NCBI GenBank assembly: GCA_965267605.1
Contig: OZ254088.1
Location: 1,736,001 to 1,800,000, forward strand
Source: G965267605 sp965267605
Lineage (GTDB): Bacteria > Bacteroidota > Bacteroidia > Flavobacteriales_E > Vicingaceae
Length of the DNA stretch: 64,000 nt
Direction of reading: 5' to 3'
This document shows positions 1 through 9,349 of the stretch, one piece after another. The notes beneath the pieces were generated by a model. That model ran no database searches. It was not told the origin of the DNA and saw only the letters and a list, made by a program, of their open reading frames with translations. Both the position numbers and the translations under genes were made by a program. Each line of letters starts with the position of its first letter. The first letter of the stretch is position 1.

Positions 1-1
1 T

Positions 2-331
2 TCCAAATGTTCGCATGCAGATGTGATCAACCTGGCGGGTAAACTTAGCTTACTTCAAAGCGCTGCTTTGATGTCTCATGCGAAGCAGAACTTTGTGAAT
101 GATTCAGCTCCCATGCACCTTGCCAGTGCGGTAAATGCACCCACATGCGCTATCTATTGCTCCACTGTTCCGGAATTTGGATTCGGTCCACTCTCAACGC
201 AATCCCATATTGTTCAGGTAGATGGATTGGATTGTAAACCATGTGGACTGCATGGGCACAAAGCATGTCCTGAAGGACATTTCAAGTGTGGTCTCATCGA
301 CATTGAAAAACTGCTGAAAACCGTTAGCTAG
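2..331 (+). CDS. Glycosyltransferase family 9 (heptosyltransferase-like), 3' part only
   Basis: This is the C-terminal piece of a gene that begins before the window; the frame is open from base 2 with no need for the internal ATG at base 23. GT9 enzymes add heptose or related sugars to lipopolysaccharide core on the cytoplasmic face of the inner membrane. The segment shows the family's acceptor/donor loop (NDSAPMHLASA, then a Pro/Gly-rich stretch with FGFGPLS) and a cysteine-bearing tail (CKPCGLHGHKACP) common in GT9 proteins of Bacteroidota. Its stop overlaps the stop region of the convergent ABC transporter by 8 nt. The role in LPS core synthesis follows from the family; the exact sugar is unknown. 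Confidence 0.8.
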   Translation, partial: SKCSHADVINLAGKLSLLQSAALMSHAKQNFVNDSAPMHLASAVNAPTCAIYCSTVPEFGFGPLSTQSHIVQVDGLDCKPCGLHGHKACPEGHFKCGLIDIEKLLKTVS

Positions 332-2087
332 TCAGCTCTTCCTTAGCAAATTGAATCTCGTAGAGCTCCTTGTATCTCCCCTGTTTGGCAAGTAATTCAT
401 CGTGATTGCCCATTTCTACGATCTTACCGCTATCAAACACAAGTATCTTCGTGGCATTACGAATGGTTGACAACCGGTGCGCCACGATAATGGATGTCCG
501 GCCCTCTGTTAGCACTTCTGTGGCCCGCTGGATAAGCAATTCGGATTCTGTATCAATCGAGGAAGTCGCCTCATCCAGGATCAGGATACGTGGATTGTTC
601 ACATAAGCCCTAATGAAGGATATCAATTGACGTTGACCCACGGAAAGCATACTTCCTCTTTCTCTCACATCAAAACGATACGCCTCAGGTAATTTCTCAA
701 TGAATCCATGTGCGCCAACACGTTTGGAGGCATCAACCACCGCCTCTTCCGAAATCGACTCATCATTCAGTGTAATGTTATTGTAAATATTGTCGGAGAA
801 AAGGAACACATCCTGCAACACTACAGCCATTTGCTTACGCAAAGAATCCAGATCGTAAGAACGAATGTCCTTACCATCAATCAAAATTTCTCCTTTCTGG
901 AACTCATAATAACGCCCCAACAGATTGATGATGGTTGATTTGCCAGCACCCGTAGCACCCACCAATGCAAGTGTTTCCCCAGCGCTCACTTTGAATGACA
1001 CATCCCGGATCACCCAGTTTTCGTCTTCATACGCAAACCACACATTCTTGAACTCGATCTCTCCAACTAGGCCTTCAGCATTAGATGTACCCTCATCTGA
1101 AATGGTGCTGTCTGTATCCAGAATCTTGAAAACGCGCTCGGAACTCACCATCCCCATTTGTAGTACATTGAATCGATCAGCAAGCTGCCTGATCGGCCGG
1201 TATAACATGTGGATATAAAGGATAAACTCGAACAATACACCTAACGTAGTTAAGCCTTTCAAGGCATCCTGACATCCCCACCATACCATCAATCCGATAG
1301 AACTGGCAGACAACATTTCCACCACAGGCAGGTAAACGGAGTAAGCCCAAACTGTTTTGATATGCGCTTGTTTGTGCTTCTCATTGATCGTCTCAAACTT
1401 CTTCTGCTCTTCCCTTTCCCGATTGAAAACCTGCACCACACTCATTCCCACAATATGTTCCTGAACAAAGGAATTCAGCACCGACACCTGGGTGCGTACC
1501 TGCTGAAATGCGGCTTTGATGACCCTCTTGAAAATATATGTGGCCACCAACAGCACAGGAATCGGTATCAACACAATCAGTGTTAATCGCCAGTTCACAT
1601 AGAACATGTAGCTGATAACCACCACCAACTTGAAGATGTCTCCCAGAATAACAATAATGCCTTGAGAGAAAACATCGGCAATGGTTTCAATATCGGATAC
1701 CACACGGGTTACAAGTTGACCAATGGGAGTGCGATCAAAGTAGGTCAGCCTGAACTGAAGGATTTTCTTACTGATCTTCTGCCGGATGTCGCGAATTACA
1801 TTCTGCCCCAGAACACTTGAATAATACGACTGCAGGTACTGAAAGATGGACTCCGCAATAAGCACACCGATCAACAACATGCTCATTTCAAGGAGTCCCT
1901 GGTAATCGTACCTCTTGATATGTTCATCAACAGTGATCCTAATGATCGTGGGCCGAATAATGGCGGATACCCCAAGAATAATGGTAAGCGATGCCGTGAA
2001 TGCAAACAATCCCTTATACGGTCCTGCATAACGAAGCAGCCGTCTAAATATCCCCACGTCAAACGCTCTTCCAGTTACTTCACTCAT
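324..2087 (-). CDS. ABC-B family half-transporter, fused permease and ATPase (MsbA/MdlB-like)
   Basis: A 587-residue half-transporter with an N-terminal six-helix membrane domain (about residues 25-320) and a C-terminal nucleotide-binding domain. Visible ATPase motifs are Walker A GATGAGKST near 377-385, an ABC signature LSVGQ near 481-485 (Val in place of the usual first Gly), Walker B ILILDE near 501-506 and the switch His in VAHR near 537. Such proteins work as dimers and export lipids, peptides or drugs across the inner membrane; the substrate cannot be read from sequence. The start codon overlaps the truA stop by 4 nt, so the two are probably co-transcribed. MsbA (lipid A flippase) is possible because envelope genes lie nearby, but the call stays at family level. 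Confidence 0.9.
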   Translation of the reverse strand: MSEVTGRAFDVGIFRRLLRYAGPYKGLFAFTASLTIILGVSAIIRPTIIRITVDEHIKRYDYQGLLEMSMLLIGVLIAESIFQYLQSYYSSVLGQNVIRDIRQKISKKILQFRLTYFDRTPIGQLVTRVVSDIETIADVFSQGIIVILGDIFKLVVVISYMFYVNWRLTLIVLIPIPVLLVATYIFKRVIKAAFQQVRTQVSVLNSFVQEHIVGMSVVQVFNREREEQKKFETINEKHKQAHIKTVWAYSVYLPVVEMLSASSIGLMVWWGCQDALKGLTTLGVLFEFILYIHMLYRPIRQLADRFNVLQMGMVSSERVFKILDTDSTISDEGTSNAEGLVGEIEFKNVWFAYEDENWVIRDVSFKVSAGETLALVGATGAGKSTIINLLGRYYEFQKGEILIDGKDIRSYDLDSLRKQMAVVLQDVFLFSDNIYNNITLNDESISEEAVVDASKRVGAHGFIEKLPEAYRFDVRERGSMLSVGQRQLISFIRAYVNNPRILILDEATSSIDTESELLIQRATEVLTEGRTSIIVAHRLSTIRNATKILVFDSGKIVEMGNHDELLAKQGRYKELYEIQFAKEELTS

Positions 2088-2830
2088 ACGTAGATATCAT
2101 CAGGGTACGTAACATCGATCAGATAAAGGCCCTGTGCCGGAACAGAACTTCCTGCCCTGCCTCGATCCTTAGACAGGATAACCTCCCGAAACTCTGAAAG
2201 GTTCATTTTACCTAACCCCACTTCACACATCGTTCCCACAACCGCACGCACCATGTTCCGTAGAAAACGGTTTGCCGTGATCCGGAAAATAAGTCTACTC
2301 CCCTCTTTCACCCAATGTACACTGGTTATATCACAATCGAACGTGTGGACATCCGTGTGCACCTTAGAGAAACTTTCAAAGTCTGAATGCTGCATCAATT
2401 CCCTACACGCCTCATTCATAGCGTCAATATCAAACTCCCGTCCATCAAAATGCGCCTTCCCAATAAGAAAGGGATCTCGCTCCATGCTGATCACATATTC
2501 ATAAGATCTGGAGATTGCACTAAACCTTGCGTGACCATCCTTCTTAACTGATCTCAGGCCATGCACTACAATATCATTGGGAAGTAATCCATTCAGCTTA
2601 CCCTTCAACTCCACTGCGTCAATATCGTCTGGCACTTCAAAATGAGCAATCATGTGTTTGGCATGTACACCTGTATCTGTACGTCCTGCTCCAGTGACCG
2701 ACACCTCCATCCGAAGAATGGTGTGCAGCGCCTTCTCCAACTCCGCCTGAACAGTATTGGCATTCTGTTGAATCTGCCACCCATGGTAATTACCTCCATC
2801 GTATGAAAGCTGAATGAAATACCGCTGCAT
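2084..2830 (-). CDS. truA: tRNA pseudouridine synthase A
   Basis: TruA isomerises uridines 38-40 in the anticodon stem-loop of many tRNAs to pseudouridine. At 248 residues it has the usual length. The catalytic motif GAGRTDTGVHA contains the nucleophilic Asp at residue 52. Further family marks are the N-terminal SYDGGNYHGWQ strand and the RFLRNMVRAVVG segment in the C-terminal half. The start is firm: a Bacteroidota -7 element (2835-2842, minus) ends four bases upstream of the ATG, which predicts a leaderless transcript. It is followed with a 4-nt overlap by the ABC transporter and is divergent from the YfcE-like gene. Confidence 0.96.
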   Translation of the reverse strand: MQRYFIQLSYDGGNYHGWQIQQNANTVQAELEKALHTILRMEVSVTGAGRTDTGVHAKHMIAHFEVPDDIDAVELKGKLNGLLPNDIVVHGLRSVKKDGHARFSAISRSYEYVISMERDPFLIGKAHFDGREFDIDAMNEACRELMQHSDFESFSKVHTDVHTFDCDITSVHWVKEGSRLIFRITANRFLRNMVRAVVGTMCEVGLGKMNLSEFREVILSKDRGRAGSSVPAQGLYLIDVTYPDDIYV

Positions 2831-2834
2831 CGCC

Positions 2835-2842
2835 TAAAGGTA
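2835..2842 (-). promoter_or_regulatory. -7 promoter element for truA
   Basis: The minus strand reads TACCTTTA, matching the Bacteroidota housekeeping -7 consensus TAnnTTTG at seven of eight positions. Only four bases (GGCG) separate it from the truA ATG, so transcription would begin at or next to the start codon. A convincing -33 box is not seen. Confidence 0.55.
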
Positions 2843-2861
2843 GCTAATCATCTACAAGCAC

Positions 2862-2869
2862 TACTTTTG
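2862..2869 (+). promoter_or_regulatory. -7 promoter element for the YfcE-like gene
   Basis: TACTTTTG is a perfect match to TAnnTTTG and ends four bases before the ATG at 2874. With the truA element on the other strand it forms a compact divergent promoter pair within 43 bp. Confidence 0.65.
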
Positions 2870-2873
2870 CTCC

Positions 2874-3365
2874 ATGAGGATTGCTCTGCTATCAGATACA
2901 CACGGGTACATGGATGACCGCATTCTTCACCATTGCGAGTCCGCAGATGAGATATGGCACGCAGGTGATGTAGGAACACTGGACGTAATAGAAGCGTTAG
3001 AGCAGGTCAAAACAACCAAAGTAGTATATGGCAATATCGATGGACAAGACATCCGTAAAGTGGCGCCACTGCACCAGAGATTCATTCTGGAGGGTGTAGA
3101 TGTTTGGATGACACACATTGGAGGCTATCCACCCAGGTATGAGCCACGCATACGCGAAGAGATGTTTGCGAATCCGCCCAAGCTATTCATTAGCGGGCAC
3201 TCCCATATCCTTAAGGTGCTGCCAGACAAACAACTTGGATTGCTGCACATCAACCCAGGAGCAGCTGGAAAACATGGCTTCCATAAAATGCGAACGATGG
3301 TAAGGTTTTCTCTGAAAGACGGGAAGATTGAAGACCTCGAAGTAGTAGAACTAGGTAAACGCTAG
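2874..3365 (+). CDS. YfcE/MJ0936-type metallophosphoesterase
   Basis: A 163-residue calcineurin-like phosphoesterase of the small YfcE family, which hydrolyses phosphodiesters using two metal ions in the cytoplasm. The metal-binding set is complete: Asp8 and His10 (SDTH), Asp32 (GDVG), Asn54 (GNID), His81 (THIGG) and GHSH at 108-111. The substrate in the cell is not known for most family members. The start is fixed by a perfect -7 element four bases upstream. It is divergent from truA, and its TAG stop shares CTAG with the stop of the convergent wecB. Confidence 0.9.
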   Translation: MRIALLSDTHGYMDDRILHHCESADEIWHAGDVGTLDVIEALEQVKTTKVVYGNIDGQDIRKVAPLHQRFILEGVDVWMTHIGGYPPRYEPRIREEMFANPPKLFISGHSHILKVLPDKQLGLLHINPGAAGKHGFHKMRTMVRFSLKDGKIEDLEVVELGKR

Positions 3366-4441
3366 AATGCAGCTGCAAGGGCCGCCTTGATATTGTCACA
3401 AGCCTTGCCTCCTCCATAGAGGTCACCTGAAAAGTCAAGTTCTTCGTTTAGCATGCGTGATGCAGCCGCCACCATTTTGTCCGTGTCACTGCCTACAAGT
3501 TCATTGAATCCTCCCTCCACAAGCTCTACCCACTCAGTCTGCTCTCTAATGGTGACACAAGCGTTACCAAAGAAATAAGCTTCCTTCTGCAGGCCGCCAC
3601 TGTCGGTCAATACAAGATCGGCCTTCTTCAATAACTCAATCATATCGAAATAGCCAACTGGATCTAATTGATGGACGTCCAACGCTAACCCATGGTCAGC
3701 CAACATCTTCTTTGTCCTCGGATGAATTGGGAAGACTACAGGAATCACATCCCGGTGGATAGTATTCAAACCTTCCACAATGCGGGCCAACGTTTCTCTA
3801 TCATCCGTATTCTCCTGACGGTGAATCGTTGTTACCGCGAATCGATCGTGCGGAATATCCGCAAGTACATCGCTTCGCTCCGAAGATCTTGATGCATAAA
3901 ACAAAGCTGCATCTTGCATTACATCTCCAACGTTGGACACTTCTATATCGAAATTATCGTAGCCCTCTGACTTTAGGTTGGTCATCGCTGCTTCCGTTGG
4001 ACAAAAAAGAAAACTTGATATCCTGTCTGTCAAAATCCTATTGACCTCCTCTGGCATTTCCATGTTGAAGCTGCGCAATCCTGCTTCCACATGCGCCACA
4101 GGAATCTGAAGTTTCCTGGCGGCCAACGCTCCGGCCAATGTGCTATTGGTATCACCGTAAACGAGTACACAGTTAGGCTGCTCCTTCAAAAGAACTTTCT
4201 CAATCTCCTCGAGCATTCTTCCAGTCATGGCACCATGACCCAGCCGGTTGATCTCCATATGGTAATCAGGCCTTGGAATCTCCATCTCGTCAAAAAACAC
4301 TTCAGACATGTTTTCATCGAAATGCTGCCCGGTATGCACCAATACCTCCTGAAAATTAGCATCATTGGCCAATACCCGACTCAACGCTGCAGCTTTCACG
4401 AATTGAGGTCTTGCCCCAACGACTGTGAGTAACCTGATCAT
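3362..4441 (-). CDS. wecB: UDP-N-acetylglucosamine 2-epimerase (non-hydrolysing)
   Basis: This enzyme interconverts UDP-GlcNAc and UDP-ManNAc, a precursor for surface polysaccharides and O-antigen. At 359 residues it matches the family. Conserved blocks are GARPQFVK (9-16), HTGQH (36-40), GDTNS (96-100), HVEAGLRS (117-124), EEVNR (131-135) and the UDP-binding TDSGG in the C-terminal half. Its start overlaps the end of the DUF4293 gene by 4 nt (ATGA-type junction), so they share a transcript. The wider neighbourhood holds ligase, flippase, polymerase and glycosyltransferase genes, consistent with supplying ManNAc-type sugars to that pathway. Convergent stop overlap with the YfcE-like gene is 4 nt. 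Confidence 0.94.
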   Translation of the reverse strand: MIRLLTVVGARPQFVKAAALSRVLANDANFQEVLVHTGQHFDENMSEVFFDEMEIPRPDYHMEINRLGHGAMTGRMLEEIEKVLLKEQPNCVLVYGDTNSTLAGALAARKLQIPVAHVEAGLRSFNMEMPEEVNRILTDRISSFLFCPTEAAMTNLKSEGYDNFDIEVSNVGDVMQDAALFYASRSSERSDVLADIPHDRFAVTTIHRQENTDDRETLARIVEGLNTIHRDVIPVVFPIHPRTKKMLADHGLALDVHQLDPVGYFDMIELLKKADLVLTDSGGLQKEAYFFGNACVTIREQTEWVELVEGGFNELVGSDTDKMVAAASRMLNEELDFSGDLYGGGKACDNIKAALAAAF

Positions 4442-4899
4442 CTCAACCTATCTGCAGCGCGGATAAGCGCCTCATCTTTTTTAATAGCCCTTACAGCCAG
4501 AAAATTGGTTAGTAAAGGAATGAGCGAAATGTAAGCCCCCCAATGAAAGTTTATTGTGGTCTTCATCTTGAACGGCTCCAAAAACAGATCGGCATAAAAG
4601 AATATGCCAGCAATAATCAGTATTTGCAAGATCAGAGAGAACTGTGTCATCCTAATTTGTGCATGCCGCTTCTTAAAAAGAAACAGTGCGGCAAACAGAA
4701 GGATTACGTTAGCCGAGGTGGTAATGATCAGCGCATAATTCACCCTATAAATACCTAAAGGATCCTTCGTTGCACATAGATGAACATCAAATGGCGTAAC
4801 CGTCATTGCTTCATGCACAAACAGCAAAGGCAAGAAGAATAAAGCCAAATTAGCTCCAATGGAAACCAATATGAACAACGATTGAATTCTTTGGATCAT
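4438..4899 (-). CDS. DUF4293 family membrane protein
   Basis: A 153-residue protein that starts MIQRIQSLF, the hallmark beginning of DUF4293, a family confined to Bacteroidota. It has four predicted membrane segments (about residues 7-27, 52-74, 84-104 and 120-138) and a short charged C-terminal tail. No function is established for the family. It overlaps wecB by 4 nt downstream, and a candidate -7 element (4916-4923 on the minus strand, TATCTTTA) lies 16 nt upstream, in the 33-nt gap after the ABC-F gene, so this pair may have its own promoter. Confidence 0.85.
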   Translation of the reverse strand: MIQRIQSLFILVSIGANLALFFLPLLFVHEAMTVTPFDVHLCATKDPLGIYRVNYALIITTSANVILLFAALFLFKKRHAQIRMTQFSLILQILIIAGIFFYADLFLEPFKMKTTINFHWGAYISLIPLLTNFLAVRAIKKDEALIRAADRLR

Positions 4900-4931
4900 G
4901 ACTCTGATTTAGCGGTAAAGATAACGTTTGG

Positions 4932-6797
4932 TTAATTCTCCTTCAATTCATCCAATTCAAGCCAACGCATTTCCTTTTCCTCAAGTTCGTTGGAGATTTC
5001 AACCATTTCGGCAGAAAGCTCCTGAATCGTTTCGGGGTCAGTGCCGGATGATTCAAACTCCGCGGTGATCTCCTTCTTCCTGTTTTCAATCCACGCAATG
5101 CGATTTGTGAGCTCCTTGAACTCGCGTTCTTCCTTGAAAGTTCTACGCTCCTTAGGTTGGTCACCCTTGTTCACCTCTTTCTTCACCTTCTCCTTACTGG
5201 TAGAAACTGTAGACTGCTTGAGTTTATATTCCAGATAGGTACCGGGAAAGTCCTTGATCTTTCCGTCACCCTCAAACACAAAAATGTGATCGGTTAGTTT
5301 ATCCAATAGAAAGCGGTCGTGGCTAACAATGACTAAACAACCCGGATAGTCCATCAGAAACTCCTCCAATACATTCAAGGTCATTAGATCCAGATCGTTA
5401 GTGGGTTCATCCAGTATGAGGAAATTCGGGTTTTGAATCAGCACAGTTAACAACTGCAACCTTCTCTTTTCACCGCCACTGAGCTTCGACACAAAGGTAT
5501 ATTGTGCATCAGCCTCAAAAAGGAATCTTTCCAAAAGCTGACTGGCGCTTAGCTTTTGTCCTTTCGTTAATGGGATGTATTCACCGTAATCCTTCACGAC
5601 CTCTATCACACGTTTGTCATCATCAAAAGAGAGGCTCTTTTGTCCGAAGTATCCGAACTTGATTGTATCTCCGATTACGATTTTACCGCCATCAACAGGT
5701 TCCTTGCCCGTGATCATATTCAGGAAAGTAGATTTTCCCACCCCATTCTTACCTACAACTCCTATGCGGTCAAAGCGCTGGAAATTGTAACTAAAACCAT
5801 CAACAATGTTCAAAGTATCGTACGCCTTTCGAATTTTGTGGAGCTCTATGACCTTTGTTCCCAACCGCTCCATTTGCATATCCAATTGAACTGCATCTTC
5901 ACTGATCCGTTGTTTCGCCTTCTTCTTTAACTCATGGAAAGCATCTATTCGATACTTGGCCTTCCCTGTTCTTGCCTGTGGAGTGGTACGCATCCATGCC
6001 AATTCCCGGGTGAACAAATTCTTCGCTTTAGCCAGATTGGCACGCTGGACTTCCATGCGTTGTTCCTTCTTCTCCAGGTAGTAGGAATAGTTCCCTTCGT
6101 ACTTGTAAAGTGTTTGATCGTCCAACTCATAGATGGTGCCGCATACACTCTCAAGGAAGTACCGATCGTGTGTTACCATTAACACGGTAGCGGTAGTCTT
6201 CTGAAGGAAGTTCTCCAGCCATTCGATCATTTCCATATCGAGATGGTTGGTGGGTTCATCAAGAATCAACATATCAGGTTGTTGAACCAGCACCTGCGCC
6301 AACGCAAGTCGCTTCAGCTGTCCACCCGACAAATGATCTGTCTTCAGTTCAAAATCATCAAGAGATAATTTACTGAGGATCTGTTTGAACTCATTCTCAG
6401 CATCCCAGGCCTGCAGCCGTTCCATCTGTTGGATGGCACGTTCCATCCGATCCTGATCATTGGTGTCAAGAACAGCCAGCTCGTACTCCCTGATCACACG
6501 AGTCACTTCACTATCTGCACTCAACAATGCATCAAGAATGGTAACACCTCTCGGAAACTCAGGCTCCTGGGTTAAGAAACCAACACTGGTTCCCTTCCTG
6601 TAGGTAACGAGTCCAGCGTCCGGTGATTCCTTACCTGCTAGAATATCAAGTATGGATGTCTTGCCTGCTCCGTTGCGCGCAATCAGCGCCACCTTCTCAC
6701 CTTTCGCAAGGCCAAAGGTGAGGTCCTCAAACAGTACTCGTGGGCCATACCTTTTGGAAAGCCCTTCCACCGAGAGCAGATTCAATTCTTCACTCAT
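4932..6797 (-). CDS. ABC-F family ATP-binding protein (Uup-like)
   Basis: A 621-residue soluble protein with two ABC ATPase domains in one chain and no membrane segments, the ABC-F arrangement. The first Walker A (NGAGKTS) is near residues 42-48 with LSGGQ near 158; the second Walker A (NGVGKS) is near 350 with LSGGEKRR near 440. A charged linker joins the halves, and the C-terminus (about 550-620) is a predicted coiled coil as in Uup. ABC-F proteins act on ribosomes or in DNA/ribosome quality control, not in transport. The 4-nt overlap with the upstream ligase-like gene shows co-transcription, though a functional link to polysaccharide synthesis is not implied. Uup is the closest fit by architecture. 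Confidence 0.92.
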   Translation of the reverse strand: MSEELNLLSVEGLSKRYGPRVLFEDLTFGLAKGEKVALIARNGAGKTSILDILAGKESPDAGLVTYRKGTSVGFLTQEPEFPRGVTILDALLSADSEVTRVIREYELAVLDTNDQDRMERAIQQMERLQAWDAENEFKQILSKLSLDDFELKTDHLSGGQLKRLALAQVLVQQPDMLILDEPTNHLDMEMIEWLENFLQKTTATVLMVTHDRYFLESVCGTIYELDDQTLYKYEGNYSYYLEKKEQRMEVQRANLAKAKNLFTRELAWMRTTPQARTGKAKYRIDAFHELKKKAKQRISEDAVQLDMQMERLGTKVIELHKIRKAYDTLNIVDGFSYNFQRFDRIGVVGKNGVGKSTFLNMITGKEPVDGGKIVIGDTIKFGYFGQKSLSFDDDKRVIEVVKDYGEYIPLTKGQKLSASQLLERFLFEADAQYTFVSKLSGGEKRRLQLLTVLIQNPNFLILDEPTNDLDLMTLNVLEEFLMDYPGCLVIVSHDRFLLDKLTDHIFVFEGDGKIKDFPGTYLEYKLKQSTVSTSKEKVKKEVNKGDQPKERRTFKEEREFKELTNRIAWIENRKKEITAEFESSGTDPETIQELSAEMVEISNELEEKEMRWLELDELKEN

Positions 6798-8050
6798 GAC
6801 GTTGCATTTGCGTCAGGCTTGTATGCAGCAGAAATGGCAATGAACAACGCCAGGAATAATCCAATAAATACATTTCCGGCTTGCGTCTCGAGCATTGACT
6901 CAGTAATGAAATTGATCCCTACCATGAGCAGAAACCCTGCGCCAAACCACATCCTGCGTTTGAGCCACCGAAGGGTTAGAGCCAAGCCACCCAGGATCAT
7001 ACAAACAGGAACCACAATACCCATCGCCAATCCAGTTTCCAGAAACTGGTTGTGCGCGTTCAGATTGTAGTCCAAGTGGTATTGAAGATCTCTGGCTGTG
7101 TACCCTTCCGTAAGCATTGCTTGCACATCTCCGGTACCATATCCTATCCAGAAAGACGATTGAAGCAGTTCCCACCCCGTTACCCAGGTCCATGCTCTTA
7201 CGGCCATAGAGGAATTATCCAGCCAATCTTCTCTTTCAAAATACCAGATGAAGTTATCTACCCTAAGACGTATGAAATCAAAACTGTAATAAGCACCAAT
7301 GATCAATCCGGTGAACAAAACAAAGATCATTACCGCTGCCCAAGGTCTGGCAGATCTGACCACAGAAAGCGCAATAACTGCCATGAATGTAAGACCCAGC
7401 ATCAACAGCCCCGTCTTTGATACCAGCAACATGATATAAAAGATGAAAAGTGCAGAGATCGCAGCCAATATCCACCTGCTCCACCCCAGCAAATTGGAGC
7501 GAACAATAGAATATACCAGCATCAGCAGGCATAAGTTGAGATACATTGCCAGATAGCTCGTGTGGATAAAATAGGTGGCATTCACGTAGGTAAATGCGGA
7601 TAGGCTTTTGGTCTCCAGATAGTCGATCCCTGATACAACCAGACTGGCTGCGATCGTTGCAATGCAGCCCAGAATGAAAGCCTTCATACACCGCACAAGA
7701 AATGCTCTATTCACCTGTGGTCTAAGTATCATTAGCACCGGAAACAGCAGAAACGACAATTTTACCTGAACCTTGAACCACCCCACTTCAACGTTCTCTG
7801 TGTGGATCATTCCGACCACATGCGCTAAAAAGAACAGCACCGGAAGTGCCAACCATCTGTACGTTCGAAGATTGGCCATTATATCTTTCTTGCGGCTGAA
7901 GAAACAATGAAACAGAAAGACAGCCACAATAACTGGTGGTACAATGTGCTTGTGCAGCGGAAGGACGAACAATATCAACGGTATGGCCCAGGCATGACCT
8001 ACCTCAGATATCCTTTGCCAGCTGCTCTGCTCTTTAGCTACCGAATTCAT
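6794..8050 (-). CDS. O-antigen ligase-like membrane protein (WaaL/Wzy_C family)
   Basis: A 418-residue polytopic membrane protein with roughly ten to twelve hydrophobic helices. The family fingerprint is visible late in the chain: a large periplasmic loop followed by NAHNQFLETG with the conserved His near residue 333, the position needed for glycan transfer in WaaL-type ligases. Such proteins transfer undecaprenyl-linked glycans to lipid A core (ligase) or to growing chains (polymerase) at the periplasmic face of the inner membrane. A separate Wzy-like candidate exists at 12246-13598, so ligase is the better guess here. It overlaps the glycosyltransferase upstream by 17 nt and the ABC-F gene downstream by 4 nt. 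Confidence 0.8.
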   Translation of the reverse strand: MNSVAKEQSSWQRISEVGHAWAIPLILFVLPLHKHIVPPVIVAVFLFHCFFSRKKDIMANLRTYRWLALPVLFFLAHVVGMIHTENVEVGWFKVQVKLSFLLFPVLMILRPQVNRAFLVRCMKAFILGCIATIAASLVVSGIDYLETKSLSAFTYVNATYFIHTSYLAMYLNLCLLMLVYSIVRSNLLGWSRWILAAISALFIFYIMLLVSKTGLLMLGLTFMAVIALSVVRSARPWAAVMIFVLFTGLIIGAYYSFDFIRLRVDNFIWYFEREDWLDNSSMAVRAWTWVTGWELLQSSFWIGYGTGDVQAMLTEGYTARDLQYHLDYNLNAHNQFLETGLAMGIVVPVCMILGGLALTLRWLKRRMWFGAGFLLMVGINFITESMLETQAGNVFIGLFLALFIAISAAYKPDANATS

Positions 8051-9257
8051 CCTTCAGTTTTGTAGTGAATTCATTCGCAATCTTATTCCTGTTAAAGCGA
8101 TTCTCGACTAACCTTCTTCCGTTTTCACCTAGTTGTTTCATCTGATCGCGATTTGCGATCAACTTCCTTACCGCCTCAGCTAAAGCGTCCGCATTCTCAG
8201 GCTCAAAGTGTACCCCAGCTTGCCCTTCATCAATGAACAACGTTTTAGCTTCTCCATCAACGCCCAAGACCAGTGGCTTCTTTAACGCCATATTCTCAAA
8301 TATCTTGGAAGGAATCGCTCCCTCAAACAGTGGTAATTTTCTCAATGGAATTACGGCCGCATCCATTGCTGCAACAATAGATGGCATCTCCGTCTTGGGT
8401 ACAGGATCAAGGAAGTGGACGTTCTTCAATTCGAGTTCGGAACGCAGGTTAAGGAGCTCTTCTTTTACGGGTCCTGCGCCTAGCAAGACAAAACACACAT
8501 CGCTTTCCGTCAATTCTTTGGCGGCACGAAGTATCACCTCCAACCCTTGCGCATGACCAATGATACCCGCATACAGCAACGCAACAGCTTCTTCAGGAAT
8601 CCCCAATTCAGCTCTCGGCTTCGCCACACTATCCAATGCGTAAATGTCGGGGTCTACTCCGTTCGGAAGCCAGTAGGTTTTCTTTCCTGGGAACCTTTCA
8701 TTGATGCTTGCCACAATGCCCTGTGTTTGTCCGGAAACTAGTTTGGCTCGCTTGTAGAGGAAAGCCTCCAACCAATACGCAAGTTTCAACATCAGTTTAT
8801 TGGATACCAATCCCAGTTTTTCAGCCGATTCTGGCCAAAGGTCAGACACATTGAACACAAATCTGGCACCTTTAAAAACTGAGAGCCACCACGCACTGAT
8901 GCCCAAAAAAAGTGGCGGTGATTCGCAAATTACCACATCGCAACCTCCTGTACGGAACAAGCCAGTGAACATTGAGGAGTGAACGAATGAGAAGTAATTC
9001 AGTAGTCGCTTGAAAATTCCCTTACTTTTTGAAACAAAAATGGAACTTCTGTATACCGTAACGCCTTCTATTTCCTCCTTTACGTACCAGCGACTCTTGT
9101 AGGCTGCATGTATCTCCATTGCAGGGTAATTGGGCATCGCAGTGAGTACCTTGACTTCAATTCCTGCGGATTGCATTCTAACTGCAAGTTCATGCAAACG
9201 GTTTTGAGGCGCGCCAATTTCTGGTGGATAATATTGTGTAACGAGAAGTACCCTCAT
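8034..9257 (-). CDS. Glycosyltransferase family 4 (WbuB-like)
   Basis: A 407-residue GT-B fold transferase resembling WbuB-type enzymes, which move amino-sugars onto lipid-linked O-antigen intermediates. The start MRVLLVTQYYPPE followed by GAPQNRL is characteristic of the group. The C-terminal half carries the donor-site block EGAIPSKIFENMA, the EX7E-type signature of GT4. A longer frame exists to 9293, but the extra 12 residues are atypical, and a -7 element (9269-9276, minus) falls inside that extension, so the ATG at 9257 is preferred. It heads the minus-strand run that includes the ligase-like gene. The exact sugar is unknown. Confidence 0.87.
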   Translation of the reverse strand: MRVLLVTQYYPPEIGAPQNRLHELAVRMQSAGIEVKVLTAMPNYPAMEIHAAYKSRWYVKEEIEGVTVYRSSIFVSKSKGIFKRLLNYFSFVHSSMFTGLFRTGGCDVVICESPPLFLGISAWWLSVFKGARFVFNVSDLWPESAEKLGLVSNKLMLKLAYWLEAFLYKRAKLVSGQTQGIVASINERFPGKKTYWLPNGVDPDIYALDSVAKPRAELGIPEEAVALLYAGIIGHAQGLEVILRAAKELTESDVCFVLLGAGPVKEELLNLRSELELKNVHFLDPVPKTEMPSIVAAMDAAVIPLRKLPLFEGAIPSKIFENMALKKPLVLGVDGEAKTLFIDEGQAGVHFEPENADALAEAVRKLIANRDQMKQLGENGRRLVENRFNRNKIANEFTTKLKDEFGS

Positions 9258-9268
9258 CCTGCGATCAA

Positions 9269-9276
9269 CGAATTTA
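9269..9276 (-). promoter_or_regulatory. -7 promoter element for the WbuB-like glycosyltransferase operon
   Basis: The minus strand reads TAAATTCG, a TAnnTTTG-type element with C at the seventh position, 11 nt before the ATG at 9257. It would drive the glycosyltransferase, ligase-like and ABC-F genes. Confidence 0.5.
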
Positions 9277-9349
9277 GGAATTTGGAACGCCATTCCTCGT
9301 ACGAAAAGCCTTCATAAAATATCACTAAATTGCGGCCAGAATCTAGGAT